Source: Sthenelais limicola (taxonomy: Eukaryota; Annelida; Polychaeta; Phyllodocida; Sigalionidae). From it: a DNA stretch of 64,000 bases. The notes under the pieces are model-generated. The model made no database searches, was not told where the DNA came from, and saw only the letters and a program-made list of their open reading frames with translations. The translations under genes were made by a program, and so were the position numbers. The stretch is from NCBI GenBank assembly GCA_942159475.1, contig OW804102.1, forward strand, positions 24,928,684 through 24,992,683, in the 5' to 3' direction. Positions 33,255 through 43,473 of this stretch are shown here, one piece after another (the stretch's first letter is position 1; each line of letters begins with the position of its first letter).

Positions 33255-33312
33255 TCTGTAGAAACGTCACGTGACCTTTGGCGGGAAGCTAAATAAGAAG
33301 CAGACGACATTG
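33255..33312 (+). promoter_or_regulatory. Compact E-box/E2F/GCAGACGAC element
   Basis: GTCACGTGAC (33266), GGCGGGAA (33280) and GCAGACGACATTG (33300) in 45 bp. The gap between the E2F-type site and the recurrent motif is 12 bp, the same as at 12.1 kb. A purine tract begins 70 bp to the right. Confidence 0.5.
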
Positions 33313-33376
33313 TGTTGACTTTATGGAATTTGATGAAGTAGACATGTCTAGTGGGGTACATGTACAGACATACTGT

Positions 33377-33838
33377 AGAGTTAGAGAGGGGGAGGTGGGA
33401 GGGGGAGGGGGGGAAGAAGAAGGGAGGGGCAGGAGGGGAAGGGAGTAGGGAGGTGGGAGGGGGAGGGGCAGGAAGAAGAAGGGAGGGACAGGAGGGGAAG
33501 GGGGAGAGAAGTGGGGAAGAGGAAGAAGAAGGGAGAGACAGGAGGGGAAGGGAGTGGGGAGTGGGAGAGGAGGAGGAACTAGGATAAGGGCGGGACAGGA
33601 GGGGAAGGGTGCGGGGATTGGGGAGGAAGAAGGAGAAGGGAGGTAAGGGAGGGGGAAGGGAAGAGGGGAGTGGGAAGGAAGGAAAGGAGGGGAAGAGGGA
33701 GAGGAGGGGAGGAGGAGGAAGGGAGTGGTAAGGAGGGGTAGGAGGAGGGAGTGGGGAGAGGGATAGAGAAGGGAGAGGGAGAGAGAAGGGAAGGAGTGGG
33801 AAGAAAGAGGGGAAGGAGGGGGAAGAGAGTGTGTTGTT
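33377..33838. repeat. GGA/GGGA polypurine tract
   Basis: About 460 bp with irregular 40-60 bp higher-order copies (for example GACAGGAGGGGAAGGG at about 33486, 33537 and 33593). The 238-codon minus-strand frame covering it is the longest in the window and is a composition artefact. Confidence 0.95.
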
Positions 33839-34224
33839 CATATTATTTAGGGGCAAGAGTGAAATGTCTAAGAGTTTGGGGCAACAAAATAAGAGCTGCG
33901 AGAGAAGTAGTGGAAGATTAATAACAGGTGTAAGTAGTATAATAAAACATGCATTTGTCTAAGGCATCACATATAAGTATATCAAATGAATATATGTAAG
34001 ATACAGAGAGCTGAAAGGACAAGTACAGGGGCAAAGAGAGGTGATAGGTAGAGGGTGTATGGATGAAGGAGAAAATCAGCATGAACTAGCTTCAAAATAT
34101 CAGCAATTCGGATTTAACTTTTCACAATGTTAGAAACAACACAAGCAGTAAATTCCCGAGGACTATTCCAAGAAGAAGGATTAGAATCATCTAGACTTTT
34201 CCCTCTCTAACCTGACTTTATATC
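33839..34224. other. Unique stretch, no gene seen
   Basis: No supported feature. Confidence 0.3.
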
Positions 34225-34415
34225 TCCACCGCTGAGTGGCGTTATGTAGACGACTATCACATCACGTGACTGACTCCATTTTGTCTTGAGGGACCAATGA
34301 GCGTGGAGAATGAGGAGAGAGGAGCAAGAAGGGGGGACAGTGCGTCGGAGAGAGGGAGAATGACGGGGCGAGAGCGTCTGTATTGTCTCGTTATGGGACA
34401 GTTCTCGCGAGATTC
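34225..34415 (+). promoter_or_regulatory. Promoter-like CpG element at 34.3 kb
   Basis: CACCGCTGAGTGGCGTTA (34227, CTCF-like), GTAGACGAC (34246, one mismatch to the recurrent motif), ATCACGTGAC (34261), GACCAATGAG (34292, CCAAT box) and TTCTCGCGAGATT (34402, BANP-type palindrome). CCAAT and TCTCGCGAGA together favour a promoter. No first exon was identified. Confidence 0.5.
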
Positions 34416-34641
34416 AAACCCGTTTCGCACAGCTTGACGAGATTCTGTGAGACTTATATATGTTATATGTCGCTTTTGAGCATGGACGGAGGTAAAAGGG
34501 ATCCCAGGTTGAAAAGGACGGGTATTTCCTTAGAGGACGGGTATATTGAGCACAGTCGACAATGAGGAAACTTTGTAGTTCAGATGACAGAAATTGAGGA
34601 ATTAATAGAAGAAGAATCATAGATCGGAACTCATCAAAAAA

Positions 34642-34650
34642 GCAGACGAC
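34642..34650 (+). promoter_or_regulatory. GCAGACGAC motif copy
   Basis: AAAGCAGACGACAGACTG, about 230 bp right of the TCTCGCGAGA palindrome. Confidence 0.45.
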
Positions 34651-34659
34651 AGACTGTTA

Positions 34660-35489
34660 TGAGTCAGTATTCGAATTGAAATAAAAGCGATTTTCAAATT
34701 GGTGGTGAACATAAATAGCAGTAAATAAAATATCTTCAAAATGATGCAAACCTATAATATAGAAATATGATGCTCATATATATCTGGATAAACATATCTT
34801 CAGATTTGGATTTAGCACATATTAATTGTATAAAACCATGTGTTGTAATGCTTCTACTATACACACCTCAACTAGTGAGATTTACTGAAAACGGGCCCAG
34901 ACATATATATGTCAAGATAAAGCATATAGAGATGGTGGAAACAAGGGTATTAGTTAACCAATTACAATCATATTAGATCTATGTTTAACTATTCCTGTCC
35001 CCCCTGTAGCTCCCTCTCGTGATCAAAACTACATCAGACTTTACCAGGATACTATGGAAGTCAACGCCTGCTCCTCCTTACCCTAGTCCCACCGCTCCCC
35101 GCGCCATTCCACCATTCTTTTCTACAGCTGTCACATTTACCTCCCTCCCTGCAGCCCTCTGGGGGAATCCTAACGACAAAAAGTTGCACTACCCATGTCT
35201 TTTCTTTGTTAATATGACTGGTGAGACAAATAGGAGAAATTGATACTTTGTAAACCATTAGTCTACTTAAAGCGGAACCCTCAGCCTAAATTCATATCTA
35301 AAATCGAGAGAAAACCAATTTATTATTTTAACATAACCATCGGTTCAACAACTAAACATTCCCTACGTTGTGTTTCATTTAATTTGTTAAATTCATTTAA
35401 TAAAGAGTGTGGAGGATGTTATTATTTGCTTTTGCTACAGAGGTTCATAAAACTATAAGGTAAGATGGTCTTTGAGACATCATTACGCT
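34660..35489. other. Unique stretch, no gene seen
   Basis: Open frames of 65-74 codons on both strands have no recognisable features. Confidence 0.35.
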
Positions 35490-35930
35490 AGTCTCACTGC
35501 GCATGTCTATTACAGTGCATGCTGGAATGGATTCATTTCAAATACGATATACAAATATTTAGCAACATTTTTACCGACAATTGCAAGGACATTTCCACCA
35601 ATATCACAGCTTGTGATATGATATGTTATTAGAAATCTTTTATTTGTCAGTAATATAGCAGCATTTACATTGAAGAAATGACAAATTGGTCGACAGACTT
35701 CTGGGATAGTCCCAGTTCTTTCAGTCGTTCCCATGTTTTAGAAGAATGTGTGAATGATCTATAAAACAAAATGCATGATGGGAAAGATGAACCTTGTTTC
35801 ATGGAAACATGTAAAACGCATGGCTATCTACATTAGATCACTGTTAAATATTCCATGCTGAACATAACATGTTTTCTATAGCTTTTGCACTGACATACAA
35901 CTCCCCTATTATTTCCCGTAATCCCCTTAT
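35490..35930. mobile_element. MITE family B, diverged copy B2
   Basis: CACTGCGCATGTCTATTACAG and GTGCATGCTGGAATGGATTC match the copy at 37254. The right part TTCCATGCTGAACATAACATG matches 48068-48085. The right end reads CTCCCCTATTATTTCCC. Confidence 0.7.
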
Positions 35931-36582
35931 GGCAATAATCTATTTCAACCTAATTCTGATCCCAAGCTATTGACACCTCAGCCTCAGTGTAGATGTTTTC
36001 TGAAAGTTGATTGTGTAATACACTGTTTCACGTCGGTAAATTCCAATTTTGTCAGATGACTCAAGTATTCATCTATTTATCTCAGTGATTGGGTGCCACC
36101 CAGTGGACAGCCAACGTATTTCTCTGCAAAGGGTCAGAGCCAAAAGATCAAAGATTGGACGAGCCTTGATAGTGTTCTTTTTGCAGGAGGGGGCGGGGGG
36201 GTCAATGTATTTGATGTTTATTCAGTCTAGAAGTATTCTATCTACCATGAACGGCCCAGGAATTATCACCACCTTAGACCAAACAGATTAATAGCACCCA
36301 TTTCAGCCCAAAATGTCATTAATCCTGAATTTCTGACTTGATGTAACTTTTCAGTCATTGAAATATAGATTACAACCGGCATCGTGATGTATAGCAAATT
36401 GGTCACGTTTTTATATTCTCTCCATATTAAAATTACGATTCAATATTTAAGAAAGGTTAAATAGCTTTTCGAACAATTTCTCACGTCACTATATACATTC
36501 TAACATGTTCTTTTCTAACTTTAGAAATCAATAAGGCAAATTATTATCAGTGTGCACATGACCAGCCGAATGATCAGACATA
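35931..36582. other. Unique stretch with one CTCF-like site
   Basis: TGCCACCCAGTGGACA at 36094 is CTCF-like. No gene seen. Confidence 0.35.
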
Positions 36583-36813
36583 AGGGTGGAAATGTACAAT
36601 TCGCTCCCACAAATTTCAACCTCTTGAATAACCCAAGTTTAGGGCAAAAGTCAGGTTAAAAGTACAGTTCGTATAACCGAGCAGGTTTTGTAAATCAACG
36701 CAATACTGTATATATACTCTGATGTACCTAGTATTTCATTCGTGGGCCTCATTTAGCAGTATTGATTTAAATGTGTATAGCTAACGATTGTACATTTTTA
36801 GGCAACATGGCCC
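36583..36813 (+). mobile_element. MITE family C, diverged copy C3
   Basis: AATGTACAATTCGCTCCC is followed by TTGAATAACCCAAGTTTAGG, then ATTGTACATTTTTAGGC and CCC at the right. Block order is as in C1. Confidence 0.72.
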
Positions 36814-37049
36814 ATTAAAAAACAATTCAGTTCACTATCACACCCTTCATATCCTGAGGGCTTGATCAATGTGTGAAAGAGAGAGGAGGAGGTGCATGAT
36901 AACCCCTAGAACCCCCAAAGCATACCCGCTAGATACAGGCACCCAGTGGTTCCAGTATTGGAGCAAAGATCGACTTGATGTGAGGGCACACGTTGGGAAA
37001 CCCACACCGCGTGAGCAACCATAAATATTCATTGAGTTTACAATCTGAT

Positions 37050-37165
37050 GCGTCCTGGGCGCGTCCGGGATTAATGCACCACGAGACCGCCAGGTAGCGC
37101 GGCGAGCAGGCGGCCATGCGCGCGGGGATCAAAGCGAGGCTGGTGAGAAATGTCGTCTGCCGCGG
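37050..37165. promoter_or_regulatory. CpG element with CTCF-like site and recurrent motif
   Basis: GAGACCGCCAGGTAGC at 37083 shares 15 of 16 bases with GAGACCGCCAGGTGGC at 56488. GGCCATGCGCGCG is at about 37112 and GTCGTCTGC at 37152. Strong local CpG enrichment. Confidence 0.5.
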
Positions 37166-37253
37166 AGGGATAGGGTACTTAGTGTCAACCCGGACTTCTT
37201 TTTGCTATATTTTGTTTTAGCTGGGGTTGAAATAATACCCCGGTGAGTCTTTC

Positions 37254-37440
37254 AATAGGGGATTTGCATGACTCATTGCGCATGTCCATTACAGTGCATG
37301 CTGGGTTGGATTCACTACAAATGTGACATACACATATTTAGCAACCTTTTTATTGAAAAATTCAAGGATCTTTTCAGCAGTGTCATAGCTTGTGTAAAAT
37401 TAATGATCCATACAAACCAAATGCATATACGACTAGTGAC
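37254..37440 (+). mobile_element. MITE family B, right-truncated copy B3
   Basis: CAATAGGGGATTTGCATGAC, then GCGCATGTCCATTACAGTGC and ATACACATATTTAGCAACC. The right half is missing. Confidence 0.75.
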
Positions 37441-37737
37441 TCATTTTCCTGTGACACGTCACACATATATATATTTTAAGTGGATCTCTTTATTAACCGT
37501 TCTCTTGATACTTCAGTAGCTGCAGAAAGGCTCAAACCCTACCTTTGGAGGGAGTCCCAGCACTCTGTCATGAATTTTCCATCAGTGCTCAAGAAGTTAG
37601 CATAAATATTCCTACGTTTGTAAGGACTTCCAAACTGCAAGTAGGCCAATTCGATTTCTCACCCAAAGTGCAAACCTGGATTCATGAGTGCCCGATGGCC
37701 TACCCAGGAGGATCCCCGACAGAAGGCAGAATATCTT
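37441..37737. other. Unique stretch, no gene seen
   Basis: No supported feature. Confidence 0.3.
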
Positions 37738-38042
37738 AAAGCTACTTTCTCAGTTATTCTGACCAAAACATCCTCACCAGATTTACTCATATTATGGTTC
37801 ATAGAACTAAATTCATCCATATTCTGCTGCTGTTATATGTTCATAGAAGAATTTGATGTTAAATCGGTCAAGAGAAAACGACCATAGGTGAGCGATAATA
37901 AGTGAAACAAGCACAGGAAATAGGAAATTCGGCAGGTCTCCAAAATATAATAATGTGCTTCTATGAAGCCCTGTAGCAAAACAAGTGGCAAAATGTAGAA
38001 AGTCTTTAGTTTTTGATCGATGTTAGCTGAGAGCACAGCTTT
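37738..38042 (+). mobile_element. MITE family A copy A6
   Basis: Left AAAGCTACTTTCTCAG and right AGCTGAGAGCACAGCTTT. The interior has GGTGAGCGATAATAAGTGAAAC. Flanks are TT at the left and AA at the right, so a TTAA-like or TA site is possible. 305 bp. Confidence 0.85.
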
Positions 38043-38430
38043 AAGGGTACAACACCCGGCCCTGACCCTCCCACCCTCCCACTCCACAGGAGCAAGGGGG
38101 GTAAGTGTTTTATATCACTATCAAACAACTGCATATAAAAGCAGGCCATTTGTCAGTCCTTTCATGTATAAAAAACCGATCCACTGGCCTATGTACCGAT
38201 GGTAATAAATCACTTCATAAATACACAAAAGTGTCACGTTGGCCTTTGAGGGAGAACCTGATGGCTCAGGTTTTAAAAGCGATTCATGCGGTCTTGAATT
38301 TCCTATGGACTTCTGGCCGGGTTAGATATATGTATACCTCCTTTCTGGTGTAGGTAATACAGAAAAACCTGTTCGTACCGAGTCCTCTTTATTCCGATAC
38401 CCCACCATTGTGGATACTCAAATGGTCATT
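38043..38430. other. Unique stretch, no gene seen
   Basis: No supported feature. Confidence 0.3.
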
Positions 38431-38740
38431 AAAGCTGAATTCTCACCTATTAGGACGAAATAAATCTGTCATTGACAGTGATAGTGACAGCAGTAATGTT
38501 GGTGACAGTGGTAATGACAGCTGTGTTATGGTGACAGTAATAAATTACGCATTGTTTGATCTATATTAAAGTATGATATTAATAATATTTTGCTGCTGTT
38601 ATACTTCATACACAAATTTGCAGTCGAATGAGCTGAAAGAAAAAACTGCCAGTGGTGACAGTAAAGAAGAATTTTGGCGAGCCACCGAAATATAAATAGG
38701 GACTTTTATGAACCCGTTCAGCATGGGAACAATGTCCAAT
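38431..38740 (+). mobile_element. MITE family A copy A7 interrupted by minisatellite sequence
   Basis: Left end AAAGCTGAATTCTCACC. Inserted GACAGTGATAGTGACAGCAG-type repeats lie at 38467-38541, then the family interior resumes (TTTTGCTGCTGTTATACTTC). The insert is the reverse complement of units in the minisatellite at 39.3 kb. Confidence 0.7.
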
Positions 38741-38946
38741 AATGCAGCCAATAATGGTAACTCGGCTTAGTAAACTAGCTGACAGTTTATTTGATAATAG
38801 TGAATAATACTTTATGAAACTGGGGAAGCTCGGCTTACCATAATAAAACTTATTTTGAAACTTAATTCATGATTATGTTTGAGATGGATATAAAAAGAAT
38901 TATTTCTATATCATATACTTTACTTCACATTTGGAAAGAGATCTAC

Positions 38947-38990
38947 CATCCATCCATCCATTCATCCATTCATCCATTCATCTATTTCTC
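38947..38990. repeat. CATC/CATT microsatellite
   Basis: Eight or so CATC or CATT units, then a duplicated CTGTATATAATACA-like block at about 38991-39030. Confidence 0.8.
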
Positions 38991-39262
38991 CATATATAAT
39001 ACACATCTATTTGTCTCTGTATATAATACATTCACTATAACCATAGTCTACCGAAGTACTTCCCACTGACCCTGAGGTCTACAGAGAAGTTAATTGGATA
39101 AGAAAAGGTAAGGTCAAGGCAGGACAATGATTGGATAGAAGAGGTGAGGTCTAGGAGAATGTAAGAATGATGCTGATTGGATAGAATAGGTGGGTAGGAG
39201 CTGAGAGGTTTTCTGACTGACCTGACAAATGTCATCAGCGACAGAACTGGTAAGATCCACCG

Positions 39263-39724
39263 CACTGTCACTACTGTCACCGATGTTATCACCGGTGTCA
39301 CCACTGCTTTCACTACCTCCGTCACTATCACTGTCACCATAACACTGCTGTCACTAACACTATACCAACACCACTGCTGTCACTATTATCACTGTCACTA
39401 TCACTGTCACCATAACACTGCTGTCACTATCGCTATACCAACACCACTGCTGTCACTATTATTACTGTCACTATCACTGTCACCATATCACTGCTGTCAC
39501 TACCACTATACCAACACCACTGCTGTCACTATTATCACTGTCACTATCACTGTCACCATATCACTGCTGTCACTAACACTATACCAACACCACTGCTGTC
39601 ACTATTATCACTGTCACTATCACTGTCACCATATCACTGCTGTCACTATCACTGTCACTAGCACTGACAACATAACACTGCTGTCACTATCACTGTCACC
39701 ATAACACTGCTGTCACTATCACTG
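39263..39724. repeat. Minisatellite with exact 73-bp higher-order period
   Basis: Built from CTGTCACTATCA-type 6/12-bp subunits. The marker CCAACACCACTGCTGTCAC recurs at 39365, 39438, 39511 and 39584, always 73 bp apart. No meaningful coding frame. Confidence 0.93.
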
Positions 39725-40264
39725 ATAAAAAAATGTAGGCCTACTGTAGAAAATAAATCAATCATTCCGATTTATTTATAACATTTAAATTTAAAGTTTA
39801 ACGAAAAAGATATTATATTGGGATTTTTAAGCATAATGGTCAACTGGGGGTTGACCGCTGTCGTCCCAAATATCCCTGATTTGTATCCCACTCTGTCAAT
39901 ACTACTCACAATCTATTATAAAAGAATTTACTAAATATGTAGAGCTGCTGAATGAACTGTCAATCTGACACTCGACTGTTATCTGTGCTACCACCTCAGC
40001 CAGAACAACCTAATGAACAGACCACCTCATTCTCAACTACATCCTAGCCACCATTTTACTTATTTACATTTTTAGATCTTGTTTTCGTCTCTCAGGCCAC
40101 CCTTCCTCTTTCACTTCATCCCTCTCAGATCTAGCCTCGCACGAAACAGGCGGGAAAATAGAGAGAGAGATGGAGGGAGAGTAAGACTGAGTCGGTGGAT
40201 GGTATAAAAAATTGAAGTCCCAATCTCTGGCTGACACCTCCCAGTGTCTCCCCCTGCCGGCTCT
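39725..40264. other. Unique stretch with a family C-like scrap
   Basis: TTTACTAAATATGTAGAGCTG near 39928 resembles the middle of family C. Otherwise nothing supported. Confidence 0.3.
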
Positions 40265-40505
40265 CATCTACATCTCTACTTAATGCTGATTGGTCGGTCT
40301 CTCTAGCGTCTCACTGACGTCATCAGAGCATCTGTCCCTATTAAGCATTAAAACAAAAGTGGACAACGCTCTGACTGATCTTTATGGTACGTACTTGCAC
40401 CGCTAGAGGGCCTATTCCGCAAGAGGGAGCCACAAAGCCACAAGGGGCATTTTTTTAACATTGCACGCAAGGTGGCGCTGTGATGCTCTGCGCATGCGCC
40501 CTTAA
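40265..40505. promoter_or_regulatory. Promoter-like element at 40.3-40.5 kb
   Basis: ATTGGTC (40289, inverted CCAAT), TGACGTCA (40315, CRE), CACCGCTAGAGGGC (40398, CTCF-like), AAGGTGGCGCTG (40469, partly CTCF-like) and CTGCGCATGCGCC (40488, NRF1-type). No GCAGACGAC here. CCAAT plus CRE near NRF1 suggests a real promoter. Confidence 0.5.
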
Positions 40506-40914
40506 ATTGAGGAGCAAGGAGGGCGAAGTTATAGATCGTCACCTTCACAAGGGTCAATTTATAGGTGCATCGCCCTTTCCTTCATTTTACCATTTTATTT
40601 TTATTTTACATTTTTTTGTTTTGTCGGCAGAACGTGAAGGGAATCTTGTCAAGCTCAAAAGTGATTCGGTAATTAATGAACAAAATAGTTATTGTTGGAA
40701 CCTGCAATATTTAGGGGCAAGTCGGATGGTATAAACTCCTTAATAAGGACGTCCAGGTACGCTATCGTCTACAGAGAAATAGGGGAACAATCAACCATTA
40801 AGTCAACGCCTTTATGGTGGCCCCTTTTTATCAAATTAGTTATAACTGATTATATAGTTGTTATTATTATTATTGTTTATATTGATATTGATATAATTTC
40901 CCTGCGTTTAGCTG
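40506..40914. other. Unique stretch, no gene seen
   Basis: Frames of 84 and 103 codons start here on the plus strand but lack recognisable features and run into the SINE. Confidence 0.3.
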
Positions 40915-41095
40915 CAGGTGATTTGTTGGGGGGGGGAAGCTGTTTATCTTTTCTTAGCTCATACAGCTGTTGTTCCCCTATATCACCTGGAGGGAGGGGG
41001 TGAAATAGCAGTAACAGCAGGATTCGAACCTTCTCCCCCATTCCTCACTGAGCCAGCATGTTAGACCACTGAGCTACCCGATACAAGTATCGGTA
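40915..41095 (-). mobile_element. tRNA-derived SINE head (or tRNA pseudogene)
   Basis: On the minus strand TAGCTCAGTGGTCTA (box A type) and GGTTCGAATCC (box B, T-loop) are spaced as in a tRNA gene. The anticodon arm does not pair and there is an enlarged middle, so it is not a functional tRNA. Sequence left of box B, including a C-rich run and CAGCTGTATGAGC, may be the SINE body. The left border is a guess. Confidence 0.65.
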
Positions 41096-41118
41096 TATAC
41101 CCGTGACTGTATATTGTA

Positions 41119-41318
41119 CAGTCTAGGCCCAAAGATGAGAGAGTCCCTTCAAACGGAGGGAAAGCCTCTCGGCTCAAACCGCAAAGTGCCATTATAATTA
41201 TAGAATTGTTATGTCATTATATTCCCATTAGAACAGTCCGAGTCCTAGGCTAGGAAACCGATTTGTCCAATCACTGACATATCATTCTTATCTGATCTTG
41301 GGGTTTGGGCCTAGACTG
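41119..41318 (+). mobile_element. MITE family E, full-length copy E1
   Basis: 200 bp. CAGTCTAGGCCCAAA at the left pairs with TTTGGGCCTAGACTG at the right. The interior has GAGAGTCCCTTCAAACGGAG and AAAGTGCCATTATAAT. It lies 24 bp from the SINE head. Other copies: 24410, 48603, 56661 and 59340. Confidence 0.88.
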
Positions 41319-41514
41319 TTTATATAGGGGCGGACCTTGTGGTTAGGAAGCAGTAGCAAGTAGCTATGGTGAACTATATATTGAAAACATTCACTCTCCC
41401 TCCCTCCCCCTCCCTTCCCCACTCTCCCGCCCCCATATTATGCTCTCAAATGTCGCCCATTGTCCTCCTTTCTGAAGGAAATAAAGCCGGAACGCCGGGA
41501 GATTCCTACACCAA

Positions 41515-41528
41515 GTTTCCATGGCAAC
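41515..41528. promoter_or_regulatory. Perfect RFX X-box palindrome type
   Basis: GTTTCCATGGCAAC fits the RFX dyad with conserved half-sites. GCCGGAACGCCGGGA lies about 30 bp to the left. Confidence 0.45.
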
Positions 41529-41559
41529 AATGCCCTGGTCCCATAAGACAAGTAGTAGA

Positions 41560-41625
41560 GGTGGAGAGTGGTGGTAGAGGTGGTGGTGTGATGGTGGTGG
41601 TGGTGGTGGAGGGGGGGGGGGGCGC
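41560..41625 (+). repeat. GGT/G-rich low-complexity tract
   Basis: GGTGGTGG repeats followed by a run of 12 G. Overlapping frames are Gly/Val or Pro artefacts. Confidence 0.85.
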
Positions 41626-42024
41626 CATAGATATCTCACCACAGACATATATATACCTCTCATGTGTGTGTTACAATTTCCTAGTATACTGAATAGGGGA
41701 ACTAGTGAGTCAAGGTTCTAATACATACAATATAGGCAACTCGTTGATAAGTAGTTGTGTATTGATTTATAAATAAATATAGATACAACTATGGAGTAAA
41801 ATATATATTGTCTTAGATTTAGGCTATTCAAAAGATTTGGTGAAGCATAATTATGACCCATATATACACTCAGGCCAGCACCGTCCCCATTTTCTCCTTA
41901 TTCATGGATGACCGAAGTCTCCCGAGTCAAAGACCCGAATGTTTCCGACAACGATCGGGTGCTCCAGAGCTCGTCGATCACCCTGGCAACCCACCGTCGG
42001 TCAGTACAATAGCCTTATCATAGC
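41626..42024. other. Unique stretch, no gene seen
   Basis: No supported feature. Confidence 0.3.
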
Positions 42025-42120
42025 AGCAACACGTGTAGCAGACGACTTCCAAACTCAGCCGCGCTCAGATTTTCCCGCCAAAATGATTAATGGTAGGCGC
42101 GCGCACAAATACCGTCTGCC
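42025..42120 (+). promoter_or_regulatory. CpG element at 42.0 kb
   Basis: ACACGTGT (42030) is followed by GCAGACGAC (42038), CAGCCGCGCTCAG, TTTTCCCGCCAAAATG (42070, E2F-type) and GTAGGCGCGCGCAC. An 82-codon plus-strand frame overlaps it (41939-42187) but has no recognisable domain. Confidence 0.5.
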
Positions 42121-42750
42121 ATTTTATGTTGTCTTTTTGCTCGGTAAGGATGAGGTAGAAAAGGAAGACGAAATTCGGGAGAAGTAATCAATATGAACTC
42201 TCTCAATAAAATACGAATTTTCTTTTAATACTATCATCTTCGCCCTTCTCTTATTTAAGTTCCCTTCTTTTTGAGAATACTTATATGCAGTGATCGCATA
42301 GTAGTCAAATTATAAATTATAAGACACAATACGAGAGTTAAACTACGGGTACGCATATATATATACGATAATGATTTGTTCGCATACCGGGGCTGTCGTT
42401 ATACAGGACTATACTGTATTTGTAAGTCAAGGGATTCGGAGGAATTACACTGAATTCGACTGAAATTGAAATGAAGAGATTCGGGAGAATTATTCCATGG
42501 TAAATTGGGTTATTCATGACAATGTCGTCATTTCTAAATTGAATTTGCTATTTTAAGCCAATTCTATTACTGGTATTGTTGAGGCCTAAAGGGTAATGGA
42601 ATTTAAGTCAGTTTTTCCTCTGATAAATAACTACCATCTGTTCTAGATAAAACTGGATGATTTCATATCTCTTTATCTCGATTGGATCATTTTATTAATC
42701 AAGCCTCAAATAGGCATAAATGAGAGAACAAACTGCGCAAATTCAAAACC
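42121..42750. other. Unique AT-rich stretch
   Basis: No supported feature. Confidence 0.3.
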
Positions 42751-42812
42751 TATAGGGGATTTGCATGTCCGCCATTTTCGATCCGGATTCGCATGGGATA
42801 ATAGGACTTGCT
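42751..42812 (-). mobile_element. MITE family B, terminal fragment B4
   Basis: TATAGGGGATTTGCATGTCC then CGCCATTTTCGATCCGGATT and GGGATAATAGGACTTG, the complement of the right end seen at 48110-48171. Confidence 0.7.
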
Positions 42813-43001
42813 CCTAGAGATTAGATTAGATTCTATCATATCTAGGAACTTTGGCTGGAGAGCAGGATTGAACCTTGTGGCTCTTTTCATCGCCGTTCTT
42901 TATAGTATTGTGGGTGGAACGGGCCTTGCGCTACCATGTATGCATTGTATTGCACTATTTCCCACCCTTCCTGCCCTGTTCCGGGCTTTCAGAGGTCTTA
43001 T

Positions 43002-43222
43002 GGGTCAACTTGTCAGCAAATGTACAATTCGCCTTCACCTATCCTCTGAAATAACCCAAATTTATGACAAAAATGAGGTTCAAAATGAAATTCAAAACAA
43101 CTGAACTGATTCTTGGAATCAAAGGAATATTTACCAAAATACTCAGATATACCCAGTATTTATCGTTTTTCAGAGTAATTTAGTAAAGTTTACTGAATTT
43201 TTATGATTAGAAAGTGTAATGG
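43002..43222 (+). mobile_element. MITE family C, copy C4
   Basis: GGGTCAACTTGTCAGCAAATG, then CAATTCGCCTTCACCTATCC and TCTGAAATAACCCAAATTT. The right end has decayed after TTTAGTAAAGTTTACTG. Confidence 0.78.
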
Positions 43223-43373
43223 TGGAACAATAAATATCTCTCAGATATGTTGATATAAGCCATACATCTTATAAGTTTTCGTTAGAATTTAAGGCACTTT
43301 CACTCACAGATTACATTGTTGAATCGGACAATAAAAGTATATTAAAAAACATCTGATAATGTAATGGTAATTG

Positions 43374-43473
43374 CTGAATAAACATATTTTTAAAATAAAA
43401 AGGTTGATATATAAAAGGTGTATTAAATGGCTTAACAGAGTGACAGACGACAATTCTCTAAAAAGCGCGCGAA
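43374..43473 (+). repeat. Duplicated 100-bp segment with a motif variant, copy 1
   Basis: Shares about four fifths of its bases with 46026-46126. Both run CTGAATAAACATATTTT, AAAAGGTT, an AAATGGCT-like block, CAGACGACA and TCTAAAAAGCGCGCGAA. This copy has ACAGACGAC instead of GCAGACGAC (43443). Confidence 0.75.

Noticed and set aside
33140..33856. 238-codon minus-strand open frame
   Set aside because: It lies on a purine tract; the product is almost only Ser, Pro, Leu and Phe, with no domain.
41024..41095. Functional tRNA gene on the minus strand
   Set aside because: Box A and box B are good, but the anticodon stem does not pair and the middle is too long.
41939..42187. 82-codon frame over the 42.0-kb CpG element
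   Set aside because: No family resemblance; openness is explained by CpG-rich sequence. A transcript would be needed to revive it.
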